A DNA stretch of 64,000 bases from CAVPGP01 sp963704025 (GCA_963704025.1 CAVPGP010000001.1:124001-188000); one strand, 5' to 3'; positions 24,811-33,341 are shown, counted from the first letter of the stretch. Numbers and translations: made by a program. Notes: generated by a model from the letters alone, not told the origin.

Positions 24811-24880
24811 AGCGCCTACGGGCGCTGCGACATGTGAGCCCTACGGGCGCTGCGACATGTGCGCCCTACGGGCGCTGCGG
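24811..24880 (+). repeat. Tandem 25-bp repeats forming hairpins after the precursor gene
   Basis: CCTACGGGCGCTGCG starts at 24815, 24840 and 24865, a 25-base period. The first copy lies in AGCGCC-TACG-GGCGCT, a hairpin with a UACG tetraloop closed by C-G, of the very stable UNCG class, 9 bases after the precursor stop. The third copy also forms a 6-base stem (GCGCCC-TAC-GGGCGC). It probably terminates the precursor transcript and, from the other side, the GNAT gene whose stop lies at 24866 in the third copy. Confidence 0.6.
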
Positions 24881-25483
24881 GACAGGCGCGGGCGTGAAGG
24901 CCTCCTTCACGACCTGGATTACCCTGGCACGGCGGCCCTCTGCGATCGGCTGGAGGCCGCCAAGCTCGAGCCGGGCCAGTTCGACGCGGCCGGACATCCG
25001 CACGGTCAGGAACCCGAAGTCGGCCAGGAAGTCCGACGGGAAGACCGTGCGATGGACGCGGAACCGCTCCTCGTTCGACTCGCCTTCGTCGTAGCGGTAC
25101 GCGAACGCCTCGAGTGCCGGGGCGCCGCGGTCCCTGACGTCGCCGATCGCGGCGAGGAAGAGCGACTGCAGCACCCACGGCGCCGAGCCGTCCATCAGAT
25201 ACGCACAGGTGACGAGCGCCGCGTCCTGCGACGGCGGCCCGCCCGGCAGCTCTGCGGCGCGCGGGAACGCCGACGCCGGGCCGTACTGGATCGAGCCGAG
25301 CAGGCGTCGGTCGTCGTCGCGATAGAGCGCCCCCCAGGCGCCCCAGTCCTCCTCGGTCTTCTCGAGCCACCGCTCCTTGTCCGCATCGCGCGAGCCGCGG
25401 GACTGCCACCAGACGCAGGTGCGGCAGACGGCGGGAGCGAGCTCGAGGGTGGCGCCCGTGAGGCCGGTCACGCGCTCAGTCAT
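24866..25483 (-). CDS. GNAT-family acetyltransferase-like protein
   Basis: A 205-residue protein. C-R-T-C-V-W-W-Q near the N-terminus, G-S-I-Q-Y-G-P-A in the middle and L-Q-S-L-F-L-A-A-I-G-D-V-R-D-R-G resemble an actinobacterial group of GNAT proteins; the acetyl-CoA site is probably in the middle third. Substrate unknown. The ATG at 25483 is the only good start. Its stop lies in the third copy of a 25-base tandem repeat whose upstream copies each encode S-Q-R-P-stop again, so the gene end has been duplicated. Nothing ties it to the RiPP cluster apart from position. Confidence 0.65.
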   Translation of the reverse strand: MTERVTGLTGATLELAPAVCRTCVWWQSRGSRDADKERWLEKTEEDWGAWGALYRDDDRRLLGSIQYGPASAFPRAAELPGGPPSQDAALVTCAYLMDGSAPWVLQSLFLAAIGDVRDRGAPALEAFAYRYDEGESNEERFRVHRTVFPSDFLADFGFLTVRMSGRVELARLELGGLQPIAEGRRARVIQVVKEAFTPAPVPQRP

Positions 25484-25509
25484 CGAAGAGCCGCCTCATC
25501 GAAGACCCG

Positions 25510-25806
25510 TCACGAGCGCAGCTCGTCGAACACGACGTTCACCGCGGCGGGACGCACGTCGGCCATCTGCGCCAGGTACTCGACCACGCGGCGCTGCACG
25601 GCCCGGCCGACGTCGGGCAGCGAGGCGCCCCACTCGGCCGCGAGGTGCAGCTCGAGGGTGACGCTCCCCTCCTGCTCGGCGACGCGGACTCCCTTGTGGC
25701 GGTGGAGCGGGCTCTCGACGAGGCCCGCGACTCCAGCTGTCTCGCGCGCCGCGTCGGCCGCGTAGCTCGCGAGGACATCGGGCGAGATCAGGGAGTGGCC
25801 CTCCAT
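25510..25806 (-). CDS. Asp23/Gls24 family envelope stress protein
   Basis: A 98-residue protein. G-V-A-G-L-V, H-R-H-K-G-V-R-V and the repeated amphipathic beta pattern S-V-T-L-E-L-H-L-A-A-E-W-G match the Asp23/Gls24 domain, which in Gram-positive bacteria is linked to envelope or alkaline stress and can bind membrane-anchored partners. The ATG at 25806 has a TAAGAT box 7 bases upstream and no Shine-Dalgarno. It overlaps the 3' end of the metallophosphoesterase gene by 19 bases. Confidence 0.8.
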   Translation of the reverse strand: MEGHSLISPDVLASYAADAARETAGVAGLVESPLHRHKGVRVAEQEGSVTLELHLAAEWGASLPDVGRAVQRRVVEYLAQMADVRPAAVNVVFDELRS

Positions 25807-26621
25807 GACGTGGATCTTAGGACGAGCTCCGTCGCTTCCGGGCGGGCGAACAGCCGGAAGGGCACGAATGTCGTGCCCAGCCCGGGCGAGACGTGCAGGA
25901 CGCCGCCGGGGCGCCGGTACAGGCCCGACGTGTAGCGCGCCCCCGGATGCGCCAGGTGCAGGCGCCTTCGGCGGCCGTACGGGACGTTGATCTGGCCTGC
26001 GTGCATGTGCCCCGCGAGGAGGAGCTGCCAGCGTCCGGGCGGCACCGCGTCGACCGCCTGCGGAAAGTGGCAGAGCAGGATGCGCAGGTCGGCCGAGGAC
26101 GGCGGGAAGGCGCTCCGCCGATGCGAAAGCCACGAGCGCGGATCCACGCCCGCGAGCTCGACCCGCCGACCGCGGACGTCGAGCTCGACCGACTCGTCGA
26201 GCAGGAGTCTGGCCGGCTCGAGCGCGTGGAGCTCGATCGCCTCGGAGAACGGATCCCGGCTGAGCGCGACGTCGTGGTTCCCGAGCACGACGTACGCGTG
26301 CCCCAGCCGCTCGAGCACCCTGCGGAGGCGCGCCTGACCACGGCGGCGCGAGAGAAGGTCTCCGGTGACGAGCACGAGCTCGGGACGCCGGGCGGCGACC
26401 CACTCCGCCGCCCGGTCGACCGCCCGCTCGCCGCGTGACGGAAGCCCGAGGTGGAAGTCGGAGAGGTGTGCGAGCCGCAGCCCGTCGAGCTCGGCGGGCA
26501 GGCCCTCGACCTCGACCTCGAGCTCGCGGAGCCGCACCCACCCGGCCTCGAACCACGCCCAGAGCGCGACGCCGGCGGCGACCGCCGCAATCACGCCGGC
26601 TCCGACGGCCACGGTCAGCAT
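25788..26621 (-). CDS. Membrane-anchored metallophosphoesterase (YkuE-like)
   Basis: A 277-residue calcineurin-like phosphoesterase. An N-terminal membrane helix (about residues 2-25) is followed by the metal-binding set: D-F-H at S-D-F-H-L-G, G-D at V-T-G-D-L-L, G-N-H-D at V-L-G-N-H-D, H at L-C-H-F and G-H-M-H near residue 205. The active site should face the outside of the membrane. YkuE-like enzymes act on phospholipid or polyisoprenyl phosphate substrates. The substrate here is unknown. Confidence 0.88.
   Translation of the reverse strand: MLTVAVGAGVIAAVAAGVALWAWFEAGWVRLRELEVEVEGLPAELDGLRLAHLSDFHLGLPSRGERAVDRAAEWVAARRPELVLVTGDLLSRRRGQARLRRVLERLGHAYVVLGNHDVALSRDPFSEAIELHALEPARLLLDESVELDVRGRRVELAGVDPRSWLSHRRSAFPPSSADLRILLCHFPQAVDAVPPGRWQLLLAGHMHAGQINVPYGRRRRLHLAHPGARYTSGLYRRPGGVLHVSPGLGTTFVPFRLFARPEATELVLRSTSWRATP
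25814..25819 (-). promoter_or_regulatory. -10 box TAAGAT of leaderless Gls24 gene
   Basis: On the minus strand TAAGAT ends 7 bases before the ATG at 25806, inside the 3' end of the phosphoesterase gene. Confidence 0.45.
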
Positions 26622-26651
26622 GTGCGGGCGCCCTGCGGCGCGCCGACGATT

Positions 26652-27536
26652 CTAGGCCTCGAGCTTCTGCAGCACGGGCTCGACGGACACGACGTGCCGC
26701 TTGAACTTCAGCTCCGACTCCTCGAGCCCTGCCGCAACGCCGATCAGCTGCGCCAGATGGAGGATCGGCATCTGGAAGTCCTTGCCGGTCGCCTTCTTCA
26801 GCTTCGACTGCCACGCGTCGAGCGAGAGGTGACAGAGCGGGCAGGGGGTGACCATCGCGTCCGCGCCGGCTTCCTTCGCCTGCTCGATGGGCTGGATCAG
26901 CTCGCCGAGCGCCGTCTCCTCGCGGGCCTGGATGATCGGGAAGCCGCAGCACTTGATCTTGGCCGGATAGTCGACGGCCTCGCCGCCGCACGCCTCGATG
27001 ATCCGCTCCAGCGACCAGGGGCGGTCGGGATCCTCGAAGCCGAGGATCTTCGACGGGCGGAGGATCTGGCAGCCGTAGAACGGCGCGATCCGGAGGCCCT
27101 TGAGACCGCGGTGCGCCGCCGACTTCAAGAGCTCGTAGCCCGGGCCCTCGGCGACCTCCCAGAGGAAATGACGGACGTCCACGTCGGCGTCGTAGGGCGG
27201 CACGCCGACCGACTGCAGGTTCTCGTTCACGCGCCCGCGCAGCTCCGGGTCGTTCAGGAGCATGAAGTTCGCCTGGCGCAGGTTGAGCGTGCACACGTTG
27301 CAGACCGTCATCAGCGTGTCCGCGCCCGTCGCCTGCGCGTAGGCGAGGATCCGTGCGTTCAGGTGCAGGTAGTAGTCGGGCTCCGCCTCGTGGATGTCGC
27401 CGGCCCCGCAGCACGTGACCGACTCGAGCTCCTCCAGCTCGAGCCCGACCTTCGGTGCGAGCGCGCGTGTCGCGCTGTCGAGCTCCTTCGCCGAGAGCGA
27501 AGCGAGACAGCCCTTGTAGTAGGCGACCTTCCTCAT
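26652..27536 (-). CDS. HdrB/SdhE-like subunit with two CCG domains
   Basis: A 294-residue protein with two cysteine-rich CCG domains: C-C-G near residue 42 with C-N-V-C further on, and C-C-G-F near 195 with C-P-L-C. This is the pattern of HdrB and of the SdhE subunit of type-E succinate:quinone oxidoreductases, where it binds an unusual iron-sulfur cluster and couples the soluble part to the membrane quinone. The ATG at 27536 overlaps the sdhB stop by 4 bases. It is the third gene of the sdhA-sdhB operon and takes the place of the usual SdhC/SdhD anchors. Confidence 0.85.
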   Translation of the reverse strand: MRKVAYYKGCLASLSAKELDSATRALAPKVGLELEELESVTCCGAGDIHEAEPDYYLHLNARILAYAQATGADTLMTVCNVCTLNLRQANFMLLNDPELRGRVNENLQSVGVPPYDADVDVRHFLWEVAEGPGYELLKSAAHRGLKGLRIAPFYGCQILRPSKILGFEDPDRPWSLERIIEACGGEAVDYPAKIKCCGFPIIQAREETALGELIQPIEQAKEAGADAMVTPCPLCHLSLDAWQSKLKKATGKDFQMPILHLAQLIGVAAGLEESELKFKRHVVSVEPVLQKLEA

Positions 27537-28693
27537 CGCCCGCCGCCTCCACCGGGCTCCCTCGGCGGGGCGGCCACCGCGACCGGGGCCTCGCCGTGGA
27601 TGATCGGACCCGGCTGCGGCTCCTCGCCGGGGAGGTACGGACGGGGCGCCGCATCCGGCCGGTCGTACGGATCCTTCGCGCCGCCGCGACCGTGCTCGAG
27701 CGCGGCGAGCGCGCGCTCTCCCTGCACGTGGCCGGCCGCGCCGTGGATCCCCTGCTCCTGCACCAGGTTGTAGAGCGCCCGCGACTCCTTCACATCCTTG
27801 GCGACGTGCGGCGGAATGGGAATCGGCACCTTGCCCTTCCTGGCGAGGCCGATCGCAAAGCCGGTCTGCTTGATCGCCTCGACGACGCCCTGGGTCTTCG
27901 GCACGAGCTCGGTCTCGCGCAGCCACCCGGTCGTCTTGGCCGAGACGACGAACCACTTCGCGTGCTTCGCGCCCATGTCGCGGTCGATCCCGCGTGCCAT
28001 CGACTCGGCGCCCAGCTTGGCGATCGCGTCGCGCGGGTCGACGCCCTTGGGGCAGCGCTCGTTGCAGAAGTAGCACCGGGTGCACTCCCAGATCCCGTGC
28101 TCGTGGTTGTAGCGCTCGAGCCGCTCCACCACGTGCCGGTCGCGCGGGTCGCCGACGAAGCGCATCCCCTTCGCGAGCGCCTGCGGCCCGAGGAACTCCG
28201 GGTCCGACTCCATGGCGTTGCACTCCGAGACGCAGCAGCCGCAGTTGATGCACAGAGACTCCTTGTGGATCGCGTTCATCCGCTGCTGCGTGACGATGAA
28301 CTCCTTGCCGCCCGGCGGCTCCTCGTAGCCCGTCTCGAGCCAGGGTCGCATGGCGCGGAACTTCTCCCAGAACGGCTCCATGTCGACGACGAGGTCGCGG
28401 ACGATCGGCAGGTTGCCCATGGCGGAGATGACCGGGATCTGCCCCGCCTGGGCGATGTCGTACATGCGCGTCTTGCAGGCGAGCACCGCGGCGCCGTCCA
28501 TGCGCATGCCGCACGAGCCGCAGATCATCATCCGGCAGCTCTTCCGGAACGCGAGCGTCCCGTCGACCTTGTCCTTGATCAGGTCGAGGACGTCGAGCAG
28601 CGTCGCCTCCTCCGGTGCATCGACCTCGTAGTCGCGCAGCTCACGGTATCCCGTCTGCGGGTTCGAGCGCCAGATCTTCAGCGCGACCTGCAT
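27533..28693 (-). CDS. sdhB: Succinate dehydrogenase/fumarate reductase iron-sulfur subunit
   Basis: A 386-residue iron-sulfur protein. The [2Fe-2S] ligands lie in S-C-R-M-M-I-C-G-S-C-G with a fourth Cys at L-A-C-K; two C-x2-C-x2-C-x3-C sets follow, C-I-N-C-G-C-C-V-S-E-C and C-T-R-C-Y-F-C-N-E-R-C-P. It passes electrons from the flavin of SdhA towards the quinone. The protein is longer than the usual 230-260 residues because of a C-terminal tail of about 120 residues rich in Pro, Gly and Arg. It starts 16 bases after the sdhA stop. Confidence 0.92.
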   Translation of the reverse strand: MQVALKIWRSNPQTGYRELRDYEVDAPEEATLLDVLDLIKDKVDGTLAFRKSCRMMICGSCGMRMDGAAVLACKTRMYDIAQAGQIPVISAMGNLPIVRDLVVDMEPFWEKFRAMRPWLETGYEEPPGGKEFIVTQQRMNAIHKESLCINCGCCVSECNAMESDPEFLGPQALAKGMRFVGDPRDRHVVERLERYNHEHGIWECTRCYFCNERCPKGVDPRDAIAKLGAESMARGIDRDMGAKHAKWFVVSAKTTGWLRETELVPKTQGVVEAIKQTGFAIGLARKGKVPIPIPPHVAKDVKESRALYNLVQEQGIHGAAGHVQGERALAALEHGRGGAKDPYDRPDAAPRPYLPGEEPQPGPIIHGEAPVAVAAPPREPGGGGGR

Positions 28694-28709
28694 CAGCCGG
28701 CCACCCGCA

Positions 28710-30392
28710 TCAGTACTTGCGCTCCTCGGGCTCCCAACGGGTCATACGGACCTCCTTGTACGCCAGCTCGGGCCCGTCTCCGACCCAGTGGGTGATCGAG
28801 TGCTTGAGGAAGTTGGAGTCGTCGCGCGTCGGATAGTCGTGCGGCCGCGCGTGCGCGCCGCGGGACTCCCTGCGCGCGAGGCCCGCCTGCACCATGCAGG
28901 AGGCCAGGTCGAGCATGTAGCCGAGCTCGATCGCCTGGGTGAGGTCGCTATTGAACACCTCGCCCTTGTCCTCGACGACGACGCGCGGATAGCGCTCGCG
29001 CAGGCCCTCGATCACCTCCAGCTGGCGCTCCATCTTCGACTCCTCGCGGAAGACGCCGAAGTTCTCCAGCATCGAGGCGCCGAGCTCGTCGCGGATCTGC
29101 CACGGGCGCTCGCCTTCGCTGCGTCCGAGCAGCTCGGCGAGCTCGCGCTCCGCGTCGGCCTGCGCCGACTCCGGCACGGCGATAGTCGTGTTCGAGAGCG
29201 CCCACTCCGCGGCGGCGGTGCCGGCGCGCCGGCCGAAGGTGATCGTCTCCATCAGCGAGTTGCCCCCGAGCCGGTTGGCGCCGTGCACCGAGACGCAGGC
29301 CACCTCGCCCGCCGCGTAGAGGCTGGTCAGCTCGGTCAGCCCGTCGCTGTCCGTCTCCACGCCGCCCATGTGATAGTGGGCCCCGGGCCGGACGGGGATG
29401 GGATCGTAGATCGGGTCGACGCCGGCGTAGACCATCGCGAGCTCGCGCGAGCCCGGCAGCCGCTCGATGATCCGCTCCGCGCCGAGGTGGCGGAGGTCGA
29501 GGAGCACCGAGCCATGGATGCCGCGGCCCTCGTCGATCTCCGTCTGCTCGGAGCGGGAGACGACGTCGCGCGAGGCGAGCTCGAGGGCGTTCGGGGCGTA
29601 TTTGGCCATGAACCGCTCGCCGTCCTTGTTGATCAGGAAGCCGCCCTCGCCGCGGCAGCCCTCGGTGATCAGGATCCCGGACGGGTACATCGTGGTCGGG
29701 TGGAACTGCATGAACTCCATGTCCTTCAGCGGCAGGCCGAGGCGCAGCGCCATGGCCATGCCGTCGCCCGTGCAGGCGTACGCGTTCGTCGTCGCGCGGT
29801 AGAGGCGGCCGGCTCCGCCCGTGGCGAGGATCACCGTCTTGCCGCCCAGCGTCTTCAGGCCGCCGTTCAGCAGGTCCCAGCAGATGACGGCCTGGCAGCG
29901 GCCGTCGTTCTCGACGAGCCGCCACGCGAAGTACTCCTCGTAGCAGGGTATGGCGCGCTTGACGACCTGCTCGTAGAGCACCTGGATCAGCACGTGCCCC
30001 GTGATGTCCGCGGCGTAGACCGTGCGCGGCGAGCCGGCGGCGCCGAACGGGCGCTGGGCGAGCTTGCCGTCCTCCCGGCGCGAGAAGAACGCGCCCCAGT
30101 GCTCTAGCTGGTAGATGTCGCCCGGCGCCTCGCGCGTGAAGATCTCGATCGAGTCCTGGTCGCCGAGGTAGTCGGAGCCCTTGACGGTGTCGAACGCGTG
30201 GATCTCCGGGTCGTCGTGCGCGGCGTTCCCGAGCGCCGCGTTGATACCTCCCTCGGCAGCGCCGGAATGGCTCCGCGTCGGGTGCAGCTTCGAGATCATG
30301 GCGACGTCCGCGCCCGCGTCGTGAGCGGCGATCGCGGCCCGCATCCCGGCGCAGCCGGCGCCGACGACGAGGACGTCGTGCTTTGCTTCCAC
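28710..30392 (-). CDS. sdhA: Succinate dehydrogenase/fumarate reductase flavoprotein subunit
   Basis: A 560-residue flavoprotein. The dinucleotide site is V-L-V-V-G-A-G-C-A-G, the FAD-linking region is R-S-H-S-G-A-A-E-G-G-I, and the substrate site shows Q-F-H-P-T, T-E-G-C-R-G-E-G and H-G-A-N-R-L-G-G-N-S-L. It oxidises succinate to fumarate. GTG 30392 is chosen: GGAG and a TAGCTT box lie just upstream and the length fits; the open frame to 30542 adds only Arg/Pro-rich shadow sequence. First gene of the sdhA-sdhB-HdrB-like operon. No SdhC/D-like genes are visible on either side. Confidence 0.94.
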   Translation of the reverse strand: MEAKHDVLVVGAGCAGMRAAIAAHDAGADVAMISKLHPTRSHSGAAEGGINAALGNAAHDDPEIHAFDTVKGSDYLGDQDSIEIFTREAPGDIYQLEHWGAFFSRREDGKLAQRPFGAAGSPRTVYAADITGHVLIQVLYEQVVKRAIPCYEEYFAWRLVENDGRCQAVICWDLLNGGLKTLGGKTVILATGGAGRLYRATTNAYACTGDGMAMALRLGLPLKDMEFMQFHPTTMYPSGILITEGCRGEGGFLINKDGERFMAKYAPNALELASRDVVSRSEQTEIDEGRGIHGSVLLDLRHLGAERIIERLPGSRELAMVYAGVDPIYDPIPVRPGAHYHMGGVETDSDGLTELTSLYAAGEVACVSVHGANRLGGNSLMETITFGRRAGTAAAEWALSNTTIAVPESAQADAERELAELLGRSEGERPWQIRDELGASMLENFGVFREESKMERQLEVIEGLRERYPRVVVEDKGEVFNSDLTQAIELGYMLDLASCMVQAGLARRESRGAHARPHDYPTRDDSNFLKHSITHWVGDGPELAYKEVRMTRWEPEERKY

Positions 30393-30400
30393 GACTCCGG

Positions 30401-30406
30401 AAGCTA
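30401..30406 (-). promoter_or_regulatory. -10 box TAGCTT of sdhA
   Basis: TAGCTT on the minus strand ends 8 bases before GTG 30392, the spacing seen at other leaderless genes here. Confidence 0.45.
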
Positions 30407-30412
30407 TCGAAA

Positions 30413-30470
30413 CCCCGCGGCGCCGCGCGGGGCTACCGCCGGGGCGTCCCGCCGGCCGGTCGGGACGCCC
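30413..30470 (-). terminator. Two tandem GC-rich hairpins between small gene and sdhA
   Basis: CCCCGCG-GCGCCG-CGCGGGG (30413-30432) and GGGCGTCCCG with its complement around a 9-base loop (30442-30470) lie downstream of the small gene at 30493 and upstream of sdhA. They probably end the transcript that comes from the small gene, keeping it apart from sdhA. Confidence 0.5.
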
Positions 30471-30492
30471 GCCACGACTCCGCCGCGGTCGA

Positions 30493-30615
30493 TCAGCGCA
30501 GCGGCGGGCAGACGTGGTGCAAGGCTGCCGGGGCCGCGGCACCGACGCCGACGGCGACGATCAGCGCGGCCAGCAGCGCGTCCAGCGCGCACCGGCGAGC
30601 AATCAGCCGCATCAT
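30493..30615 (-). CDS. Small hydrophobic peptide with consensus Shine-Dalgarno
   Basis: A 40-codon ORF starting with two consecutive ATGs. AGGAGGTGAG, an almost full match to the 16S rRNA tail, lies 3 bases before the first ATG, one of the best ribosome sites in the window. The product has a basic N-terminus (R-L-I-A-R-R-C), one hydrophobic segment of about 20 residues and a tail with H-H-V-C-P-P. It could be a membrane peptide or a short secreted peptide. The stop of the frameshifted membrane-protein gene lies 4 bases upstream, so the two were probably one operon. No family recognised. Confidence 0.55.
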   Translation of the reverse strand: MMRLIARRCALDALLAALIVAVGVGAAAPAALHHVCPPLR

Positions 30616-30618
30616 GTC

Positions 30619-31035
30619 TCACCTCCTCTCGCGCGAGCGCCGAGGGAAGCGCGGCGGACGGCGCGCCGTCGGCGCGCGCCGGGTGGTCCCGCGCACGGCC
30701 GAGAGCAGCACCACGGACACGAGCGACAGCAGCGTGCCCTTTCCGCCGATCAGGAACGAGACGTCGACCAGGTCGTACGCCGCCTGGAGGACGCCGAGCC
30801 CGAGCGACAGCAGCCCGCCCAGCGCAAGCATCGCGTGCAGTCCGGCGCGCTGCGGTGCCCTGCGCGCGGCCGCAATGCCGCCGAGGATCTAGGACGAAGG
30901 CGAGGCTCGCCCAGACGAAGCCTCTGGCCTCGACCTGCTGCGCGAAGTTGGGCGCCTCGCCGTTTGGCTGCGCCTCGCCGTTTGGCTGCGCCTCGCCTCT
31001 TGGCTCCGCTGTGTCGCGGCTCGCGCCGGGTACAC
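30619..31035 (-). pseudogene. Small membrane protein gene broken by a frameshift
   Basis: On the minus strand a frame from GTG 31035 encodes a tail of P-N-G-E-A repeats, then F-A-Q-Q-V-E-A-R-G-F-V-W-A-S-L-A-F-V-L, where the frame is lost at about 30886-30893. A second frame continues the hydrophobic protein (I-L-G-G-I-A-A-A-R-R, then two membrane helices in the 70-residue ORF from 30831) to the stop at 30619. Joined, they give about 138 residues with three membrane helices. A single indel explains the break, so this is either a decayed gene or a sequence error. Function unknown. Confidence 0.5.
30953..31006. repeat. Three tandem 18-bp repeats
   Basis: CGCCTCGCCGTTTGGCTG occurs twice exactly (30953-30970, 30971-30988) and once with three changes (30989-31006). 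On the minus strand it encodes the repeated G-E-A-Q-P-N segment at the N-terminus of the broken membrane protein. Confidence 0.8.
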
Positions 31036-31148
31036 GGAGCGTGATAGCTGGGCTCCCGTGGCGGTGACCGGTTCCTCCCCAGCGCACGAGACCGTGACGA
31101 AGGGCAGTCGCCTGGTCGCGCCGCCCCCACAAACGGCTGGGGCCACTG

Positions 31149-32704
31149 ATGGCGGTCACCGGGCTCGCGCTGCTCGCGCGCCAGTTCCGGTACAGCTTCG
31201 ACCCGCTCGCGTTCACCGTCTTCTTCGCGCTGGGCGAGCTGGGGTGCGCACTCGTGCCGAACGTCGTCTTCGCCTACCCGACCGGCCGCGTGACGGACCC
31301 GCTCGAGCGAGCCTTTCTCAAGGTCGCGTACGCAGCCGCGCTCGCCTTTCCGTTCGCGCTCCTGCTCTTCTACGACGGCAGCCGCCCGATGCGGTACTTC
31401 CCGCCGTTCCCGCACGAGAGCCTGCTGCTCGTCCAGGGCGACGTCGACGTCGTGCACGCGCTGAAGAGCACCTACGCCGTCCTCGTCTACGGCGTGCTCG
31501 TCGGCTGTCTTCATCGCGCTGGTGCTGCGGAAGCTCGTGCACGCGGCGCCTCGGGCCCGACGCATCCTCGCGCCGCTCCTCCTGGCCGCCGCGGTGATCG
31601 CCCTCCGCGCGGTGTACGACGCGATCCGCACGTTCGCCGACCACCCGCCCCACTTCATCGACGACAACGTCTTCTGGTGGCAGATCGCCGGCCTGATCGC
31701 GCTGCCGCTGGCGGTGTTGACCGGGTTCCTGCGGGCGCGGCTCGCGCGGGCCTCGGTCGGCGACCTCGTCGTCCGGCTCGAGCGGACGCCGCCGCAGGGG
31801 ATCCGCGACGAGCTCGCTCGGGCCCTCGACGACCCGACGCTCGAGGTCGGGCTCTGGCTGCCGGAGCGAGCGGGCTACGTCGACGCCGCGGGTGCACCGA
31901 TGACGCTCCCCGTGGACGGGCCGGAGCGCGCGGTCACGCGCATCGACCACGACGGCGAGCCGCTCGCGGCGCTCGTCCACGACCCGACGCTGCGCGAGGA
32001 ACCCAAGCTGGTCGAAGCCGCCGCGGCGGCCGCGCGCTTCGCGCTCGAGAACGCGCGCCTCGAGGCCGAGCTGCGGGCGCAGCTGGCGAAGGTGCAGGAG
32101 TCGCGCGCCCGCCTCGTCGCCGCCGGCGACGAGGAGCGGCGCAGGATCGAGCGGAACCTCCACGACGGGGCGCAGCAGCGCCTGGTGGCGATCGCGCTCC
32201 GGGTCAGGTCCGCGCAGCGCGACCGGGGCGCTCGAAGCCGGGCAGGACCCGCTGCTCGACAGCGTCGCGGAGGATCTCCTGATCGCCGTCGAGGAGCTGC
32301 GCGAGCTCGCGCACGGGATCCACCCCACCGTGCTCGCGCAGGAGGGCCTCGCTCCGGCTCTGGCCGCGCTGGCCGACCGCACTCCGCTGCCGGTCCGGGT
32401 GGACGCCACAACGGACCGCTTCCCGCCCGACGGCGAGGCAGCGGGCTACTTTGTCGCCTGCGAGGCACTCGCGAACGTGGCGAAGCACGCGGCGGCGACG
32501 CAGGCGACACTCACGGCACGGGCCGGCGAGGGCGGGCTCGTGCTCGAGGTGACCGACGACGGCCGCGGCGGTGCCGGGCCGAACAGCGGCTCGGGGCTGC
32601 GCGGTCTCACCGACCGGGTGGAGGCGCTCGGCGGGCGGCTCGAGCTCGAGAGCCGCCCCGGCCGCGGCACGCGGGTCGAGGCGGTGATCCCGTGCGGGTC
32701 GTGA
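31149..32704 (+). pseudogene. Sensor histidine kinase with two frameshifts and a missing start
   Basis: Three frames in series give one protein. Frame 1 (31149 to about 31505) holds membrane helices and Y-P-T-G-R-V. Frame 2 (to about 32220) holds further helices, a coiled coil and the HisKA_3 box E-R-R-R-I-E-R-N-L-H-D-G-A-Q-Q-R-L. Frame 3 (to 32704) holds L-R-E-L-A-H-G-I-H-P and the ATP-binding motifs E-A-L-A-N-V-A-K-H-A, D-D-G-R-G-G and G-L-R-G-L-T-D-R. Each break is explained by one extra base. The 5' end also looks incomplete: family-like R-R-P-H-K-R-L-G-P-L-M lies in frame before the ATG behind a stop at 31095. Either a decaying gene or several sequence errors. Confidence 0.8.
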
Positions 32705-33341
32705 TCGCCGAGGACTCCGTCCTCCTGCGGGAAGGTCTGGCCCACGTCCTGGCGAACGGCGGCTTCGAGGTCGCCGCGCAGGTCGGCGACGCCGACGCGC
32801 TCGTGCACGCCGTCACCTGCGAGCGGCCGGACGTCGCGCTGATCGACGTCCGCATGCCGCCCTCGCACACGGACGAAGGGGGCGCGGGGCCACACGGGAG
32901 ATCCGTGCCGGCCGTCCGGAGACCGGGGTGCTCCTGCTCTCCCAGGTGATCGAGGCGGAGCACGCGCTGGCGCTCTTCACCGAGCGCGCCGAGGGATTCG
33001 GCTACCTGCTCAAGGACCGAGTGCTCGAGATCGACGACTTCCTCGACAGCGTCCGGCGCGTCGGCCGCGGGGGCACGGCGATCGACCCGGTCGCGATCTC
33101 GCAGCTGCTCGGGCGGCAGGATGCCCAGAGCCCGGTGGACGAGCTGACACCCCGCGAGCGCGAGGTCCTCGCCCTGATGGCCGAAGGGCTCTCCAACCAG
33201 GGCATCTGCGGCCGGCTCTTCCTCAGCCCGAGGACGGTCGAGACGCACGTGAACGCGATCTTCCTCAAGCTCGGGCTGCGCCCCGCCGCGGACGACCACC
33301 GCCGCGTGCTCGCCGTCCTGACCTACCTTCGCAGCGGCTAG
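32692..33341 (+). pseudogene. NarL/LuxR-type response regulator with one frameshift
   Basis: From GTG 32692, overlapping the kinase by 13 bases, the frame encodes a receiver domain (V-V-I-A-E-D-S-V-L-L-R-E, phospho-acceptor Asp in L-I-D-V-R-M-P-P). It is lost at about 32877-32893 in runs of G. The other frame continues with T-R-E-I-R-A-G-R-P-E-T-G-V-L-L-L-S-Q and ends in a GerE helix-turn-helix (L-T-P-R-E-R-E-V-L-A-L-M-A-E-G, S-P-R-T-V-E-T-H-V). The intact protein would have about 216 residues and pair with the kinase. A homopolymer indel is the simplest cause. The stop overlaps that of the convergent glycosidase-like gene by 4 bases. Confidence 0.82.

Noticed and set aside
24815..24880. CRISPR-like array
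   Set aside because: The 25-base units are directly adjacent with no unique spacers and lie in a gene end, so this is a tandem duplication.
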